DNA of 64,000 bases, taken from the NCBI RefSeq assembly GCF_022539315.1, contig NC_066316.1:54995994-55059993 (forward strand). The letters are read 5' to 3'. Each line of letters starts with the position of its first letter. Within the stretch, counting starts at the first letter, position 1. This DNA comes from Serinus canaria. Its lineage: Eukaryota; Chordata; Aves; Passeriformes; Fringillidae. The notes beneath the pieces are model-generated. The model saw only the letters and a list, made by a program, of their open reading frames with translations, was not told the DNA's origin and did no database searches. Of the stretch, positions 35,424-49,554 are shown piece by piece. Position numbers and translations under genes: made by a program.

Positions 35424-38400
35424 AAGAAAATCAAAATTGAATTTGAAATTATATATATGAATTATATAGATTTATATATATAAATAGTCTTGATTTTTTT
35501 GATGCCTGTTTATGATAATCTTGTACCTCTCTGGGTATTTTTAAATTCTTCCTTTTAGTCTGAGAAATTAGGTTGTCACATGTCGATTCATGTCTATTTT
35601 TGCAGATATTATTACTATGTTCCTTATGAACACTATTCTCTAATTCAACAGAAGGCAGAGATGCAGCAGATATGACAGGCCCACATCATCCAGAAAACTT
35701 GTACATACCTCGTGGTATCTAAAAAACACATTGGATTAAGCAAATTACTTCAGGAATTCAGTGCTCAGTAGCTAAGGGGCTGCAACCCTGAATTTGCTAA
35801 AACCCAAAGGCAATTCATTAAAAAACCCAAACACTAAAAACTTTCAAAACAATCCTTGAAAGAGAAAAAAAGTTTCTATGCTGTTTGAAATTATGCATGT
35901 CAGAACAAAAAAAAAAAAAAACAAAAACAAAAAGGAACAAAAAAAACCTGAACAAAAATCCCACACAGAAAATATTTTGCAAAAGACACCCTTGGTATCT
36001 TATGCTAATATAAAATTAGTAATTGATAATTGGCATCAATCTGTCATTGTCTGCAATCTGGATAAAAATTCCCAGGGAGCAAATTTCTCCGTAGTGAAAC
36101 AGAGGAACATATTGTCTTCTGTCTCCTTGAGCAGCACATACTGGAAACCTTAAAAAAAAAGTCCTGGGTGGACAGGCTTATCCAATATCATAGTTTCTGA
36201 GCCAGTATCAGAATTGCAGCTTGATCTCTGATTGTGCAGCTTGCAGAATAAATTGACTTTGGCAACTTCAGTAGGTTCTGTCTTACCCCTCCTTCTCCCA
36301 ATCTTTGATGTCTTGTCCTTATTCCCATTCAACACCCTGTATTGAACAACTGATTGTGCAGGCCTTTCAGAAAACACCCAATTTAAATCTGATTTTTTTA
36401 GAGCACTGCACAAAATTAATTTCTGAATTCAATGTAGCTTTTCAAGTTTAAATAGTTTATGTTTGAAAGTACCTACAGATTTCATCTTGTCCAATTCCCT
36501 ACCCATATCAGTTATTCTGGCAGAATTCATGCTGCTACACATCTCTGGAGAGATGTTGCACTTAGTACTACTGAGAGATCCTATGTCTTTGAAAAATTTT
36601 CCCTGTTAAGTTCATGTGGTGCATCACCTTTTCTTGAAGAGGTGATGCAGGAAGAACATTAGGCTGAAAAACTTCCAGCATGTTCAGAGAATTTCTTGTG
36701 TTTCCAAAGTCAGAGCTCTGTGAGCAAATTTCCTTTAAAAGTTTTTGCCGCTTGTACTGAGTGCACGAGAGAGGACGAGATTGATTTCATCCCCACATGC
36801 ATTGAGCACTAGCACGGTAGCAAGGCCAAGTCAGATTTGACATATCTCCTCTTTCTTCTGAAAAAAATAGCAGGTGCTTTTCCCATGCTTAAATATCTGA
36901 GATACTTTTTGCAAGCTTGTCAGCGTAAATTAGGTTGCTTTGATGGGAATCTCATTAGCACCTGCTGCCCTTTGAAGTGCTAGCACTTAGAAATTGTGGC
37001 CAACAAAACAATGCAGAACCACTCTTTCCCCACTGTTCTGCATCCCATATGCATCAGAGTAAAGTAAATGCAATATGAAATCAAATGCTATCCCTGGTTT
37101 CATGCCCTTAAGCTCATCCAGATAGATTGCTTTGCTTCCCCTTGCTGTGCCTCTTCTTGATTTATGGGGAGCATAACAGTGCAAGACTTTGACTAAAAAT
37201 GTTCTTGCTGGATAAATTAGTATCTCAAGGCCATATTCTCATACTGTTTATGTAAATAGAAATCCAAAATTATCTTTTGAATGTAAGTGAGATTGAAATA
37301 TACTGCTTCTTTTTTGCCTCACTTTTTTCAGTGTATTTAATTCTAAAACCTCTTTAAATTATGCAATAAAAGAATCACTCTGTTGTGTTCTTTTCCAGGC
37401 TCCATACCATTGCTTCGATTTTCATGGCCGTAGATGTTTTTTCCTTTTGATCAGATTATCCAACTACTTGTCTATTTCACCAGGGAAGGTGGCCCAGGGC
37501 CAGCTGCCTGCAGCTGGGCTTTTCTCATCGATCTGCATGGAAAACCTGTGCTCCCAAACACAGCAGCACACTGAGGGATGCTTGCACAAATGTAAATGAG
37601 AACTAAATGCATGATGCACTGAATAATAGCTTAAATAACACTTTATTCTTTGCTGTTAGCTTGTGCAGTGTGTCTGTCTAGAGGAACAGCAGTAGCAAAT
37701 GCCTGTTAGACTGAGGGATGAAGAACTGTAGTGTTTTAGTGCCTTCTTGTGCTGATGCCTAGAAGTGCAGGTAAGGGAAACAATGAATTTCATTCTGCTC
37801 AGACATAATAAAGGAACAAACTGCTGCTGCATTTTTCAGGTCTTTGCTGATAACGCCCAATAACCTAAAATTTCTCAGATAAATAAACTTTTCAGTGACA
37901 GAAAAGTATTTTAACTCAGACAGCAGCCACTGTAACAATTGGTTCAAAGAATCAAAACAAACCAATTTGATACTAAAAATGCCAGTGCTGAAAAAGAGTG
38001 TTGCCTGGAAAGGTGTGATGCTACAGGAATTGCTCTTAGTCCTTCAGACCCCACAAGTGTCTTGCTCAGAGTTGAACCGAGACAAAGTCAGTCACATGGA
38101 AAAGACGCCCTTTGTTGGGAGCTGGATATTCAGGTCAGTGATGCTCATGAATAGAATTTAGGGAAACTTCATACCCACGTAATCACATGAGGGGAAAGAG
38201 CTGGCAGTGAGTTAGAAGGACTAAGGAAAGGGGAGCTGAAGTGAATGCACAATGCCATCACATTGCTCCTGAAAAAGCAAAAGGGCAGCACCATCTCCCT
38301 CAGTAGGCTCAGGATGCAGCACTTCATCCTCTGCTTTGGGCATAACCATGACAACTCCCAGCCTAGCTCCCTGCTTCCAGAGAAAGAGCACAAACATTCA

Positions 38401-40481
38401 AGTCCCTCTAGCTTCACCTTCTTTTTGCCTGCCCAGATAACTGAGAAGTGTAGAGAAGTTAGAGTTGAGTCATGTTTTCTTTGCAATATGAGAGAAAATC
38501 ACTCCTTCCCTCACATCCCTAACTTCTGGGCTCAGTATCCAGTCAGGTTTCACTCGAGGGTACAGTCAAAAGGCTTAAGAAACAGACAGCTAGTAAGATT
38601 AACAAATCCATTCTCTGTAACTTATTTTGAAATTTTCAGGCTATGCATCAACAATGTCAACAGTGTCACTGTTTGAGAATTGTTTATAGTCTGCAGAAGT
38701 ATGTTTCTGCCTTTCTTATTATGGAATTTTCCATTTTCTCCTGAAATATGTTGCAGGGAGAAACTGTGGTATTATGATAACATATCTTCCTGAGTATAAG
38801 TCTGCTACATGCTGCATAAAATATAATGAACTGAATTATAGAAAAGAAAATACATACAGAGTCTGGAAACATAGATCAAATGCATGGTCTGTTAATCTCT
38901 GGAACTTGCTCAGAGAAAATCCCTGAGGAAATTCCAGCTCTTGAATCATTTTGAATGCAGTGGAATTTCAAAAAGTAGCTTGGTAACACGTTGAAGATTG
39001 CTGAGGCTCAATTACTTCACAGGCTTATATGTTCAAGATGTCCCTGACAGCTGTCAGCCCTGAACACTCAGCCTGAGAGTTAAGGTACAGGCTTGATTAT
39101 TTCCACTTTGCACATTGTCACCAGCAATAAAAACTGTCCCATGTGAATTATGTCCCCAGAGATACCTATGTCAGTTCTGCAGCTTTGCACAGCTGCAGTT
39201 GATGGAGGCATTGGCAATCTTTCTTCTACTGAGCCATGAGACCTAATGAAAACATTTATCTTTTCATGAAAAAAACAGTAAAAGCAATGAACTGCATTTT
39301 TTGTAAAATGAAACTATTTTAACAGAGCCACCAAAAATTACTCTAAATTAAATATCCCGAAATTTTCCTGCACAGGAAATAGTAATTTGTTCATAGAAGG
39401 TAGACATAAAAGACTTAATGCACATTTCCAAATTTAATTACTATTAAGTTCTCTACCAGTTTAGGATGTATTTCAGAAGATGTTTATTAAAACCCTCATT
39501 TTTGAAGGCTGCACTTATTTCATTGAGAGTGTTCTGCCACTAGTTTTCCATCAGGCCTCCAGCAAGCTAATCAATTAAAGCCTCTTTGGAACAACAACAA
39601 AAAGTACCAATCCATTTGGGTCACTGTGTGAAATAAAAATGTCATTACTGTGGGAGTGCCTTTGTTCAAATGCAGAAATATGATCCAGCCTGGAGCCAGT
39701 TTTCTGCAGGTCGAGACATTGGCTGATGTCAGTTTTAAGCAAGTCATTTTATTTTGCAGTAAAATGGAAAGAGGAGATGCCAGTCCTCTTAACAGAATGA
39801 TTCTCCCCTTGCTCCAAATAAAGGCCCAGCTACTGGCAATACATTTCACCACTAATATTCTTAGCATCTTCTTCAGCTCTGTTTTTCACCACTATAAGAA
39901 GTGGTTTCAAAAGCAGGCCTCAGTCAATCACATTTTAACAAGTTTCAATGGAAGCTCCTTAGCAGTTTTGATTCTCAACACGTTTACACCACTTTGAGGG
40001 TAACAAAGACAAATTATGAACTTATCATTTCAGATGCATCTTCACACAAGATTATGGAAAAATTCAGAAGAGAAATAACATGTTGTCTACCATTGACCAA
40101 GGTCATTGGGAGAACCGTCTGCCATAGTTTGTGCATCTTATTTATATAAACATATTTATTTATAGAAAGGACTAGCAATTAACCAGGTATGAGCACTCGG
40201 TTAAATCTCACATTCCAACCCAGTAGAGGGCATTGTAAGTATATGCTCAAAAGCTATTCTATTATGCAAAGCCAGAGATTTCCTACCTTATCATCATTTG
40301 AGCTGCTAATTACTTACAAAGAACAAGTAATAGTCTCCCTTCTATGAAGAAAAGAGGCAGGCTATGGAGAAGAAGGGCATTCACCATTCTCCCTGTGTGT
40401 TGTAATTAGAACAATGAGCATTGGGTGCAAATAAGAGCAAAGTAAATCATTCTTAAGCATAAGAAAATATCTTCTAAGTGC
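35424..40481. other. No recognised gene; A-rich run at 35905-35946
   Basis: This stretch is largely A/T-rich and unassigned. A 143-codon plus-strand frame at 38245-38676 has mixed composition, no splice sites and no family I know. A weak resemblance to the MIR core near 39738-39780 ('caagtcattttattttgc', 'aaaatggaaagaggagatg') is too poor to annotate. Confidence 0.5.
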
Positions 40482-40690
40482 AAGGACAGTTCAGCATCAG
40501 AGTAGACTTCCTGAATGTGGGATGTTTATCACTGGAGGTCTTTAAGAACTGATTAGGCAGTTGTCTGTAAGAAATGGGTTAGGGATCCCCCTTGAGAACA
40601 GCATGGAATAAGCAAGCTCTTGAGATCCCTTACAGCCATGTTTCCCATGACTGGTTCCACTACTGAGTGGTTTCTCAGACGTACCATTAA
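40482..40690 (+). mobile_element. Old CR1 3' tail, sense
   Basis: The segment 'tggaggtctttaagaactga' and, further on, 'ctcttgagatcccttacagcc' follow the 3' untranslated region of CR1-type LINEs, which reads 'ggaggttttcaagaac...' and 'gatgacctcttgaggtcccttccagcc' in many amniote copies. It is diverged, lacks the terminal octamer repeats and is only a tail fragment, so an older subfamily is likely. Confidence 0.65.
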
Positions 40691-42048
40691 CATTTCCTAA
40701 ACAGCCTCTCGAAATTAGGGTGCAAGAGCTCAAAATAACATCTACTATTGGTTTTGGAAGAGGAATGCTGCCACTTAATAACGGAATGAATTTTACATTA
40801 GAGAGACATACCTATACAGGTGAAGAATAGTACCTATTTCAGAAATGGCATTTGATCTTTGTGCCCACTTAGGTCAATAGCGTCACATTCAGTTTATGGT
40901 TACGTGTGACAATCAAGAAATGATTGCTAAGGAAAACAGAAAAGTACACACCTAGGAAATGTACTAAAATTGCTTTAATCAAAGGTTTTCTTGTCTAATC
41001 ATTTTTCTGTAAAGTTCAAATTTTACCTGACTGATAAAAATTTTCAAAAGGAGACAAGGAAAATAATGTCTTATTATTATTTCTTTCAGCCTGGGCTTGT
41101 CTGTGGGATTGCCCCAACTGAGGTGAAGGACCTTGCAAATCTGAAAAAAAAAAAATTATTCTGTGCAGAATAATTTTAAAGAATCTTCTGGGAGCATCAC
41201 AATCAAACATCCAATGCCAAAACTTAGCATAGTGGAATGGTAATCAACAGAGATATAAAATTGTATATCTTATACTTTAATCATTGAGTGAGTCTACACT
41301 CCTAAAGCAGAATTGGAAAGAATAGAGGGCAAATATATTGTGCATTTACATCTGGGTAAAGTCCATTCTTTGATTTTTGTTCTTTTCTGCTTGTTGATAT
41401 CCAGAGAGCCACAAATGCAGGCACAGAGGCAAAACAGGAGGAGATCTGAAGTTCATAGTAAGAGAAATTGACCAAGTGGATAGGAGAAAGCAAAGGGAAA
41501 ATGAAGAAAACAGTAGGAGAGGGAAAGCACAGGAAAGTATCTGGGCTCACTTTAATTTACACCATTCTAGAAGGTGTTCAAGCCCCTGAGGGAAACAGTA
41601 AAAGGGATTCATTATAACAGGCATAGCTTATTAATCTAGCCTTGGAAGAAAAATTGATTTTTCTTAAAGAGGAAGGAAAAAGTGATTTACAGAAACATAT
41701 CTCCATGGAATACAATTCACGCAAGAAAATTAGTGCTGCAGGCAATTCCATTGGAAAACTGCAGGGAAAAAAAAAAAGTTCTGTTAAAAAGATCAGCTTT
41801 GAAGCTTAGTCTGGTATAGACAACACTGGGATAGTTACCTGTGGTTTTATTCATACTGTGAAGTATATAATAATTATCAGCTATGTTTTTGAAGAAAATT
41901 ATGCATCATGTGACACAATTATGTACAAAATATTTGTGTTTCACCTATCTGGAGCATTCCTCCACCAAGGGAAGAGAATACCAGTCTTAGAGGAACTGGA
42001 ACAGGAGTAGTAATAGTAGTAAGGCCTTTGCAAATTTTTTGTTTATCA
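40691..42048. other. No recognised gene
   Basis: This is unassigned A/T-rich DNA with short A runs (for example 41144-41155 and 41767-41778). Confidence 0.5.
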
Positions 42049-42325
42049 TGGAATCATAGAATGTTTAACATTGGAAGTGACTTTGAAGTTACGACCCACT
42101 TCCCATGGGCAGCAACACCCTCCACTGGACTATGCCCAAAGCCCCATGCAGCCTCACCAGGAGCACTTTCAGGGATGGGACATTGACAGCTTCTCTTGGC
42201 AGCCTGCTCCAGTATCTGGGGATCTCTGTTGCAGAAAGTGATGTTCATCATATATGAATAGCTTAGTTATTTGGGCGTGACCCTTCGCTGTTCAGGCCAT
42301 TCATTGCAGTTTTGTCCCCTGTTTT
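42049..42325 (-). mobile_element. CR1 3' fragment, antisense
   Basis: It begins with 'catggaatcatagaatg', the reversed CR1 terminus, and continues with 'acccacttcccatgggcag' and 'cagcctgctccagtatctgg'. It ends with a diverged 'aggccattcattgcagtttt'. It is short, decayed and non-coding, and lies 200 bp from the larger CR1 at 42526 in the same orientation but clearly of different age. Confidence 0.85.
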
Positions 42326-42525
42326 TAAACATGTAGGAGCCTAGTCTGAATTAGTTCTGTTATACAGACCAGACCAGGGAAGGAGATAGTAAGAGATGCT
42401 CAACCAGTCCTAAAACTGGTGGCTAAAATACATGCAATGGCTTTCAGGAGAAGCCCTAATTTCTCCAAAGACTGCAGGGAGAGCTATAAGTGTTGTACAT
42501 CAGATAATGAACTTTTAGGCAGTTA

Positions 42526-44500
42526 TAGAATCACAGAATCAAAGAATGGGCAAGGTTGGAAGGGACCACAGTGGGTCATCTTGTTCAGCTTCCCTTCTAA
42601 GCAGGATAACCCCTAAGCAGGGTCATCCTAGAACACAAGGCACGGAATTGTGTCCAGATTGCTCCTGAGTATCTCCAGCGGGGACAACTCCACGCACTCG
42701 CTGGACAATCTGTTCCAGTGCTCAGTCACCCACACAGAAAAGTTCTTCCTCATGTTGCCTATTTCCCCATTGCTTGCCACTACCAAGAAGAGTCTGGAAA
42801 CATCTTCTTCACACCATTCTTTCAGATATTTATACACATTATTGGTGAATTCTTCTCTCAGTTGTCTCTTCTCCAGGCTGAAGAGGTCCACTTCCTTCAG
42901 CCTTTCCTTGGAAAAGAGGTACTCCAGTCCCTTCATCATCTTCATTGCCCTCTGCTGGACCTGCCACAAGGGCTCCATGTCTCTCTTGTGCTGAGGACTT
43001 CAATATTGGACACAGCTCTCCAGATGAGGCATCACCAGGCTGTGCAGAGGGGCAGGGTCACCTCCCTCAACCTGCTGGCAACGTGCTCTTCCTAATGCAC
43101 ACAGGATGCCATTGGCCTTCTTGGCCACCAGGACCCACTGCTGCCTCATGGACAGCTTGGTGTCCACCAGAACCCCCAGGTCCTTCTCTGCAGAGCTGCT
43201 TCCCAGAAGGTTAGCCTGCAGTCTGTCCTGGTGCCTGGGGCTATTCTTCCCAAGGGGCAGGACCCTGCATTTGTGCTTGCTGGACTTCAAGCAGTTCTTC
43301 TCTGCCCCCTCTCCAGCCTGTCAAGATCCTTCTGAAGGCTCTGATAGCCCTCTGGGTTATTAGCCACTCCTCCCAGCTTTGTGTCATCAGCAAACTCTCC
43401 AAGGATGCAGCTGCTCCTTTGTCCAAGTCACTGATATTCATTGAAATCAAGTTAAGCAATACTGTGCCCAGTAAGGAACATCGTGGGACACCATTATTGA
43501 CAGACCTCCAACTGGACCCTGTGCCACTGATTGTGACCCTCTGGAATCAGCTGTGCTTTCAGTCATTCTTAATCCACTCCACTGACCACTCAGTCAGTCC
43601 ACACCTCATGAGTCAGGATATTGTAAGATACGGTGTCCACAGCATTGCTGGAGTCAAGGTAGACAATATCCACCAGTCTCCTTTCGTCCACCAAGGGAGT
43701 TGTTTCAGTGTAGAAGGAAATCATGTTCATTAAGCATGATTTACATCTAGTGAATACATACTGATCCTGCTCTGATCACCTCCTTGTTCTTCAAGCGGTT
43801 AGAGATGGCCCCCAGAATGAGGCACCCCATCACCTTTCCAGGGATTGAGGTGAGGCTCATTGACAGTAATTTTCTGGGTCCTCTTCTTTGCTCTTTTTGA
43901 TGATCAGGGTGAAATTTGCATTCTTACACTCATCAGGCACCTCTCCTCACTGCCACAACCTTTCAAAGATGATCATGGGGCCTCAGTCTATCAATTCTCT
44001 CAACACGTGTGGATGCATCTCATCAGGGCCACAGACTTGTGGATATTGGGTTGGGCTAGGTGTTCTCTAATCCAATCCTCCTGGACCAAGGCAAGCTTCC
44101 TTCTGACATTCCTTTACCCTGGTTGTCTGGGTCAGAGTTTCCTGAGAGCTTTCCTGTTGTCCATGAAGAACAACGGAAAGAAAGGCATTCAATAACTCTG
44201 CCCTCCCTGCATCCTCTGTCACCAGGGTCCCACTCCCTTTAGTAAGGGGTCCATGAAATCCTTTGTTTTCCTCTTGTTATTGATGTATTTGAAAAGGCCC
44301 TTCCTCTTGTCCATGACATCCTTAGCCCAAATTAAATCCAGAGGGGCCTTGGCCTTTGCTGTCTCATTTCTACTTAGTCTGACAGCCTCTCTGAATTCCT
44401 TCCAAGTGTCCTGGCCCTGCTTCCATCTCATGTGTGCTCTTTGCTTATGCCTGAGTTCTTTATTCATCTTGTCCCCTTTGCCCAAGTTCTTGCTCATCAG
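42526..44500 (-). mobile_element. CR1 LINE, about 2 kb, antisense (copy A)
   Basis: This is the largest repeat in the window. The left edge carries repeated 'agaatcacagaatc'-type units, the reversed 3' end. On the minus strand, from right to left, I can read three blocks. First is the linker between endonuclease and reverse transcriptase ('MNKELRHKQRAHMRWKQGQ', 'KGLFKYINNKRK', about 44220-44470). Next is the RT block 'GVPRCSLLGTVLLNLI', then 'ISDLDKG' and the catalytic 'FADDTKLGGVANN' (about 43365-43490). Last is the C-terminal region with 'EKDLGVLVDTKLSM' and 'VYKYLKEWCEEDVSRLF' (about 42790-43190). Frameshifts and stops separate these blocks, so it is inactive. About 50 bp present in copy B (54636-55662) are missing near 42752. 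It is 5'-truncated near 44500, before the endonuclease domain. Confidence 0.95.
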
Positions 44501-46236
44501 GATTTAACATTCCTGAGCCTAAAGGAAGTGACTTTTGGATATAAATATAGTCTCTTGGACCCTTCTTCCTTGCAGCACCTGTTTCCATAGGATTCTTCCA
44601 GGACAAAATTGAATAATTAAATTGAATTAAATTAAATTAAATTTGATCTCAAATTAAATGAAGATTAATCACTCCTTTAAGATCACATCCTCCTTAGTCA
44701 CTGAAATAAATTTGATATATTATTTATTATAATAAATAATGCTATGTATCTATATTTAATATATATAACACACATAGAGCTATGCTATATATATATTTAT
44801 ATACACTATATAGCAGCTCCATTAAGAGAGAGCTCTAACTCTAGCCCAGTGACATTTCATCTACTGTATAAAAATCAGGGAGGTTCAGGTGTTGAGACTG
44901 AAGAAGTTACTTCATGTGGCTGTGCAAGTTCTATGTAGAAAGCAAGGCAACCTTGACTTTACAGCTTTCCTTAAAAGGATACTTAGTTGAAGATGCTTGT
45001 TTCTTGATTTTCACCATGACTCTAACAGTGTGGTAATCCCAATTAATACAGGGAAAGGAATATTGGGACATCTACAATTTATGTCATGAAAATGACAAAG
45101 GGATGACTTGTCCATGGTGCTAAGTCCTAATGCATGGGGCAGCTGAGGCATTCAATAGACATGGTACTTTCAGAAGCTGATTATGGTTCTGCCTGATTCT
45201 GAGTTCCTAAATGTGATCATACAACATTTTGTTGCATCTGTGAGCACCTCTATCTGATGATAATGATAACAATAATCAGCCCTACTGCCCTTTCAAAAGA
45301 GCCAAGTCCCACTTGTCAAAGCACGTCAGGAGTTTGCTGAAGATGCGTCCAACTAATGCTTCTGAAGAGTTCCTGATATTCTACAGATTTTAAATGACCC
45401 CTGCTCCATTCACTTTTGAACACAATAGGAATACTTAGTCACAAAAGGAAGAGGGGTGTGGAAAAAGGAGAGAGGGAAAAATTTGAAATTAAACTCTGTC
45501 ACAATTTGAATGTAGATCTGTCCCTGGACTAAAACTGGTCATTTATTAAAAAAAATTAAAAATCAAAAACTTATCAAGCAGAATAACCATTTTAACCACA
45601 CCTCTCTTGCTCTCAGGTGAATAAGAAATATCACATTGACAGAAATCTTTCACTCTGTTTCAAGGATAACACCTACAGGAATATTTTATTATTTTTAGTT
45701 AAATAACAAAGTCCTCGGAGGACCAGAAACCAAAAAAAATGGTTCTTTGAAATCTTCTAGGAATTTGATTTTCCTCATTTTGTGTGAAAGACAAGAAAGC
45801 ACCATGAGATCAGCAGCATATAACAGTGCATTACACTGTAAGGAAAGGGGTTAATATATGAGCAGAATGAAAGCTAAAGTGTTTTCAGCTGAGCCTACTT
45901 ACTGATCCACTCAAAAAAAAAAAAAAAAAAAAAAGCTTTTAATGCTTTTTGAGTTATATTTCACTCAGCTTTAGTTGCAGCTTTGCTCAGCTTTGTAAGA
46001 CACTTGAACAATTAGAGATAAATTTCATAAAAATATGCTTGCCTTCCTTGGAAAAATGCTGCTGTTGTTACTTGAAAGAACCTCTACGCACTTAACTCCT
46101 CTTGAAAATCCCAGTGGGTGCACATCTGCATATCTCAAATACTTGTGTGAACTTGCATCATAATTGAATTTTCCAAAGCTGAAGGAACTTTTCTTAAAGG
46201 GACAGACTATGACTATCAAGTGCTCAGCTTGAAAAT
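44501..46236. other. AT-rich simple sequence, no gene
   Basis: AATTA/AATTAAA-type repeats occupy about 44608-44650 and TA-rich alternating sequence about 44705-44812. A run of 22 As lies at 45913-45934. No coding or RNA feature is seen. Confidence 0.7.
45913..45934. repeat. Poly-A run (22 nt)
   Basis: This is an uninterrupted A homopolymer. No retroposed body is recognisable to its left. Confidence 0.97.
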
Positions 46237-46267
46237 AATAGTAAATAATCATTGATTATTTACTATT
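46237..46267. repeat. 31-nt near-perfect palindrome
   Basis: Arms of 15 bp, AATAGTAAATAATCA (46237-46251) and TGATTATTTACTATT (46253-46267), are exact reverse complements around a single T. It is A/T-rich and could extrude as a cruciform. No transposon ends were recognised around it. Confidence 0.9.
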
Positions 46268-49200
46268 TTGTCCAGATTCTCTTTTATGCCATCTGATTTA
46301 ATATTTAAAAATTGTTAAGCAATTATTGTTGATTTAGAAGAAAACAGGCTTATACAATAGTCATGATCCTTAGAAGATTTCATTCCACTATGCTACATGT
46401 ACCTATTTCTATAAATGAGAGTTATACACAGGCAATTTTTAAGTCCCTACCACAGGGTCTCATGCAACCCAAAAGTTTTAAATTTTGGACATTACAACTA
46501 CTGATTCAGGAGCCAAACAAACATGTTGTACTTGTTGAAGTTAGCTGGTGTTCATGGTCTTAATATCTAGGGAGTTCTTCTGTGTGATCCATTAAAAAAA
46601 CTTTCCCAGTATTTAAGAGCATCAGAGGAAGACCATGTCAAGAGCACTTAGAAATCTTGATGCACCACTGTAAGGTAACGAGGGCTGGATTTCAAGAGCA
46701 TCTTCATTGTGTTTATAACTGAGGACTTGCTGGGATCATCAGAGTATTGCATACCATGCATATTCCACGGCATAGTTTTATAGCATCATAAACACTCCAT
46801 GACATATTTTTAATACACACATTCCTTACTCCAACGTACTCAGAAGTGATTGTGTTGTAACTTCTAAGAGACACTTTCTAACCTATCTGCCTCAACTGGA
46901 TAAGAAAATGTAGCTTTAGCCTGAAGTATTTTCTTTTTAGATGGCAATAAACTAGGAAGGATTACGTTTCTGTAGCAACTGTTAATGACTGTGAATATGT
47001 TGTGTTAAACAGTTTAATGTTAAGTTGGGCGTGAGTTTCGTTAAATACATGAGTTAATATTTCAGTTTTGATTTTCTTTTCTTTTCTAAAATGTATATTT
47101 TAGATTTTTATTGCTTTTTAACAGATAAATTTCCACTTCTTTTTGTGACTAAGTGCTTCATGCATTGAAATATGCAGTCATTTTCATAATTCTGGTGGCA
47201 TTAACATCACTACTTTAGGCAATAAATTTGAGAAAGTAGCTTGAAAGAGATGACTTTCCACTAAGCAATTATTTTTCTAGAATTTTGTAATAAACTTATT
47301 GTAAGAATTTATCTGCTTGTCTGATGATAGCTTTTAAGTCAATATGAGTCACATGAGAAAAAAAAAACAGTTTACAATTCTTAAGAATAATGACCCAAAA
47401 CTCTGGAGAGAGACATTTTCTCACTTAGCATGGAACTATAATATAGTATAATAGTAGGCTTAAAATTTCTTACAGATCTGGCCCAGAACTTTGATAATTA
47501 TAAGAGCTGATTTTTTATTAGGTCTTGGGAAAAAAGCCAACTCCAAAGATTTGGAAGAAAAACAACATTGTTACAATAACTGGGAAGTATAAATAGAAAT
47601 TATCTGTGTAGTGATGGGCCTTTCAGTCTGATTTTTTTCATGAAAACAAAATGGAACTGTTCAATGTGGACTCAGTTAATAAAAAAAGGTCAGCAAATCA
47701 ACCAATGTGGTTCATTTAAAATTTTGCAAGTTTTATCATGCCAGTTAATTTACAAGAAAAGGGATCAGAACTAGAAATCTTATCTTGTATTTAGTAGTGA
47801 TATCATTGAAATACAGTTGCTGTCCTCAGTTTTTGACAGTTGCACTGCAAGGAAATAATATTGCTACATTGGGAGAAACTTATAAAAGATCCATGAAGAT
47901 GGTGGATGTCTGTGAAACAAACATTTTCACCAAGGATTAAGAAAAGAGGAAATTAGGAGAGGTAATATTATCACAGAGTCACATACTTACAGGCATTTAA
48001 TGACAATGCCTTAAAATAACTGGAAATAAATAATTGTAATAGCAGAATGAGATATAGCAAAGCTTGGTGACTGAGTGAAGAGAAAATCACAAAAAAGAAG
48101 GTATCAAAAAACCTCTGAGCAGTTGTATTCTATTATTCATCATAGTAATTTATCCATAAAAGAAATCTGTTCTGGTTGAAAATATAGGAGTTACAGTATA
48201 TACATTGATTTCATCTCATGAAAGGCAGCACCATACTGTGGCTTTATCAACTAAGTCAAGGAGAGTTCCAAAGCATCTCAGCTGGTGTTGGATAGGGTCT
48301 ACTCAGAAAGTAAACTGTGTATTTGCACAAGGAAGGAGGGAACTAAATAAAAGGTATTTCACCTTCTAATTTATATAACAAACATTTCTATCCTAACTTC
48401 TGTCTTACACTCCCCAGCTGTATAATAGTTTGTGCTTGCACAGTTTGTGACATAAAAGCACTGATGCTTGCCCCATTTAGACCACAAACTCTCCCCTGAA
48501 GTTAGTAGGTGACTGTCTAATCTATTGAATTACTGATTCGGCCCAACAGACTGATTGATAAATCACCCACTTGTATAATCATCATCGTGCTGAAGCAATA
48601 TAGGACAATTCACCACTTTATAGCTTTTATAAATGTTTAAATAAATGTATCTTTATTATAAATTTATTTGTGTGTTATTCTTATCATTGCAGGTGACACC
48701 AATTTAGAAAGTTAAATTCTATTTTCAAAAGTTCTTTACATTTTAAACCTCAAGGAAATTTAAATCTCGAAAAGTCACTGATAGGACAGAGCTATCATGC
48801 AGTAAATATCACTAGTTAGTAAATGAAACATCATACATCACTGCTGAAAATACAATCAGGCCACCTGAATCACCCAGGCAACATCAAGTATGTAGAAACC
48901 ATGATACTAAATTCTAGTTTTCAACATAATAGTGAATGTTTACATATGAAGTGCCTGATTCCCCACTAACACTAACTTGTTTTTAAGCTATTCTTCAAAC
49001 TGTGGAAAAGTTTAGAATTCTATGAAGTTCATGAACTTTATTTACTAAAATTTAAGGATTTGATTCAGGTCAATAGAACAAATAAATTTTTGTGTGATCT
49101 TATGAAAGAACCATATTTGGTTCTTGTTTACATATCTGTAAGAAGCCAGTGTTTTTAATTATCAAGTCTCCTGTTGGACAGATGTGCAGTGTAATATTCT

Positions 49201-49554
49201 CAGAGCTTCCATGTAGGAATAATGCCCACGTCTGAGTAACTTCTGGTCTTCTCAGTCCCACTTCTCAAACAGCAAAGGCCATACTCTGATGTCTCTATCA
49301 TTATATTTGCATTTTAACTATACTTGATATCACTGCAGAGGAAGTGCCTGAGGACCATAGGAGAGTCCTTGTCATTGATAAACTCATTAGGCACAGAATT
49401 AAAAGATATATTGATTAACTTCTAGAGAAATAAAGGAACAAATAAAAGAAGTTCTGGTACTGCCAATTGGATTACCATCATAATGAGAAATACTTTCAGA
49501 GGCAGAATAACACTTCCTCAAGGAAGTTTCACTGCAGATTTTCTGTCAGTGGGT
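46268..49554. other. Long AT-rich stretch without recognised feature
   Basis: About 3.3 kb with very few open frames over 60 codons and no recognisable repeat. Such sequence is typical of gene deserts. It could hide conserved non-coding elements, which cannot be seen from one genome. Confidence 0.55.

Noticed and set aside
38245..38676. 143-codon plus-strand frame
   Set aside because: Mixed composition, no domain, no splice sites, and an overlapping frame of similar size on the other strand; likely chance.
39738..39780. Possible third MIR-like remnant
   Set aside because: Only a loose resemblance to the core; too short and diverged to support.
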